Shown piece after piece: positions 6,274 through 7,384 of a stretch of DNA of 7,384 bases. The DNA is from Methylophaga sp. (GTDB lineage Bacteria > Pseudomonadota > Gammaproteobacteria > Nitrosococcales > Methylophagaceae). The DNA lies in assembly GCA_014762585.1 (NCBI GenBank), contig JABURN010000255.1, positions 1-7,384 on the forward strand. The letters run 5' to 3'. A model generated the notes under the pieces. The model was not told where the DNA came from. It ran no database searches and was given only the letters and a program-made list of their open reading frames with translations. The first letter of the stretch is position 1; each line of letters starts with the position of its first letter. The translations under genes were made by a program, and so were the position numbers.

Positions 6274-6788
6274 GCTCCGATTCAACCTTTTTGGCATGTT
6301 TCACATGCTTAACTGTGTGAGAGCTTACAGGGAAGGTAACACGCTTTTTTTTCATCAAACAAAGCACCACAGTACAAGTCTGAACTGCCCGTCGTTCACA
6401 AATGTGTAAATATCTGCCTGGTCCTGTTAATTCTCTACATCATATGATTCTTATGCTTTCACAGTGTGAGTTGCACTTTATGTTTCTGGCTTAAATATCT
6501 CGTTTTTCCCTAAAATTTAAATAAATATGGAATGAACTTTCACCATTGGAACTATATATCTGAGCAACCAGAACTCATTTATATTGCACACAAGATTGTT
6601 GTGAGATATAAATGTAAAGCAACATCAATAATTCACATGCGATTGCGAATGATCCTCAGATGAGTTTTTGACTTCTCGACAAACTGAATCAATTTACCGA
6701 ATCCATATACAAAATAAGAAGTAAAGCAGTTTGAATAGATTGAACGTGACATATTTGTCACATTTTTTTAGTAAAGAGAGAGATAACT
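6274..6788. other. Gene-poor AT-rich stretch with no convincing gene
   Basis: About 515 bp between the IS relic and the haemoglobin-like gene hold no open frame that I can assign. The longest stretch of note is on the - strand, open from about 6439 to a TAA at 6263-6265 (57 codons plus one), with an internal ATG at 6353-6355 giving a lysine-rich 30-residue peptide; it matches nothing I know and may be a broken gene. The last 50 bases contain the inverted repeat and ribosome binding site of the next gene. Composition is clearly more AT-rich than the recA-csrA block. Confidence 0.6.
6746..6769 (+). promoter_or_regulatory. Inverted repeat plus T-run upstream of the haemoglobin-like gene (operator or terminator/attenuator)
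   Basis: GTGACA (6746-6751) and TGTCAC (6756-6761) form a perfect 6-bp dyad with a TATT centre, followed by A and seven Ts (6763-6769). This has the shape of a small terminator hairpin, but as double-stranded DNA it could be a dimeric repressor or activator site. It lies 27 bases before the ATG. The ribosome binding site region AAGAGAGAGA (6774-6783) follows directly. Confidence 0.5.
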
Positions 6789-7367
6789 ATGAATCAATTC
6801 AGTAAACAAACTTTTTGGCACAGTGTCCGTAAATTTGTGCAGATTGTAGGCTTTGCATCTATTCTGGCAATTTCTTTCATTTTTTCATCAGCCCAGGCTG
6901 AAGAACAAAATAAGTCTCTATATGAACGCCTCGGTGGTACATACAACATTGCCTTAACGGTAGATCATCTTGTTGATCTTATCTACGACAATCAGGGATT
7001 AAATGCCAACCCTATCCTTGCAGCCATTCACGAACAAGAACACACAAAGGCTGGATTCAAGGTAATGCTTACTAACTGGGTAGTTGAAGAAACTGGCGGA
7101 CCAGCGATCTACATGCCTGATCCTTTCGGTCGTGGGAAATCGATGAAAGACAGTCATCCACACCTAAATATCTCCAACCGTGAGTTCGACATTATCAAGA
7201 CTCTCTGCTTGGCGACTTTCTATCACTTCAATGTGCCTAACCAAGAAATTAACGAATTGATGGATGCACTTGAAAGTTATCGCTACCAAATTGTGACCAG
7301 AAAGGACGAGGCGCCATTCAAATCACGATTAGTTAGGGAAATGGATGGCATTGAATACAAAAAATAG
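6789..7367 (+). CDS. Exported group 1 truncated-haemoglobin-like protein
   Basis: This 192-residue protein begins with a Sec signal peptide: basic residues (K6, R14, K15), a hydrophobic core VQIVGFASILAISFIF (17-32) and a cleavage site AQA|EEQ after residue 37. The mature part starts SLYERLGGTYNIALTVDHLV, the N-terminal signature of truncated (2-on-2) haemoglobins. It continues with a GGP motif (103-105) and MKDSHPHLNISNREFD (119-134), in which H123 aligns with the proximal haem-binding histidine. Family members bind O2, NO or CO. Oddities are the signal peptide (most are cytoplasmic), valine/leucine where the usual B9/B10 aromatic/tyrosine stands (about 61-62), about ten extra residues between GGP and the histidine, and a 25-residue charged tail. 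AAGAGAGAGA precedes the ATG. Role in the periplasm (gas sensing, NO defence or electron transfer) is inference. The gene appears to be monocistronic. Confidence 0.82.
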   Translation: MNQFSKQTFWHSVRKFVQIVGFASILAISFIFSSAQAEEQNKSLYERLGGTYNIALTVDHLVDLIYDNQGLNANPILAAIHEQEHTKAGFKVMLTNWVVEETGGPAIYMPDPFGRGKSMKDSHPHLNISNREFDIIKTLCLATFYHFNVPNQEINELMDALESYRYQIVTRKDEAPFKSRLVREMDGIEYKK

Positions 7368-7384
7368 CCAGTTCTTTTCACTGC

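Noticed and set aside
6296..6409. Short + strand frame from the ATG at 6296
   Set aside because: It is under 40 codons, has no ribosome binding site and resembles no protein I know.
6589..6603. CACAA/TTGTG inverted repeat in the gene-poor stretch
   Set aside because: A 5-bp stem in AT-rich DNA with no T-run or adjacent gene is expected by chance.
6746..6761. CRP or FNR box before the globin gene
   Set aside because: The half sites GTGA and TCAC are eight bases apart rather than the six of CRP, and the TTGAT/ATCAA of FNR is absent; only an unspecified dyad can be claimed.

Overview
The window is most likely a gammaproteobacterial chromosome segment. The order recA–recX–alaS–lysC–csrA–tRNA-Ser–tRNA-Arg on the + strand is a well-known gammaproteobacterial arrangement (for example in Pseudomonas and relatives), and the proteins read as close orthologues of that group. 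A Methylophaga/Piscirickettsiaceae-like host is possible, but I cannot establish the genus from the sequence alone.

Positions 1-4776 form a tightly packed operon. It holds the C-terminal half of RecA, RecX (4-bp overlap with recA), alanyl-tRNA synthetase (starts 11 bp inside recX) and aspartate kinase (2 bp after alaS). lysC carries a plausible internal ribosome binding site and ATG for a separate regulatory beta subunit. Next comes a ~240-nt structured leader (4777-5016) with an extended -10 promoter, three small hairpins and six GGA motifs, one inside the Shine-Dalgarno of csrA, which fits CsrA autoregulation. csrA (5017-5202) is followed by tRNA-Ser(GCU) and tRNA-Arg(ACG), each with its own promoter. 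A strong, probably bidirectional terminator at 5491-5525 closes the block.

From about 5530 on, the DNA changes character: it is AT-richer, gene-poor and full of relics. On the - strand lies a 158-residue single-pass membrane/coiled-coil protein of unknown function. Directly upstream of it, overlapping by GTGA, is the last 38 codons of a tyrosine recombinase, with its LGH histidine and catalytic tyrosine still readable. That integrase is cut at 6159/6160 by the end of an IS3-family element, of which only the transposase C-terminus and one terminal sequence survive. This looks like the decayed end of an island integrated at the tRNA-Arg gene. Positions 6272-6788 hold no convincing gene.

The window ends with an exported group-1 truncated-haemoglobin-like protein (6789-7367, +). 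A perfect 6-bp inverted repeat followed by seven Ts lies just upstream of it and may be an operator or an attenuator/terminator.
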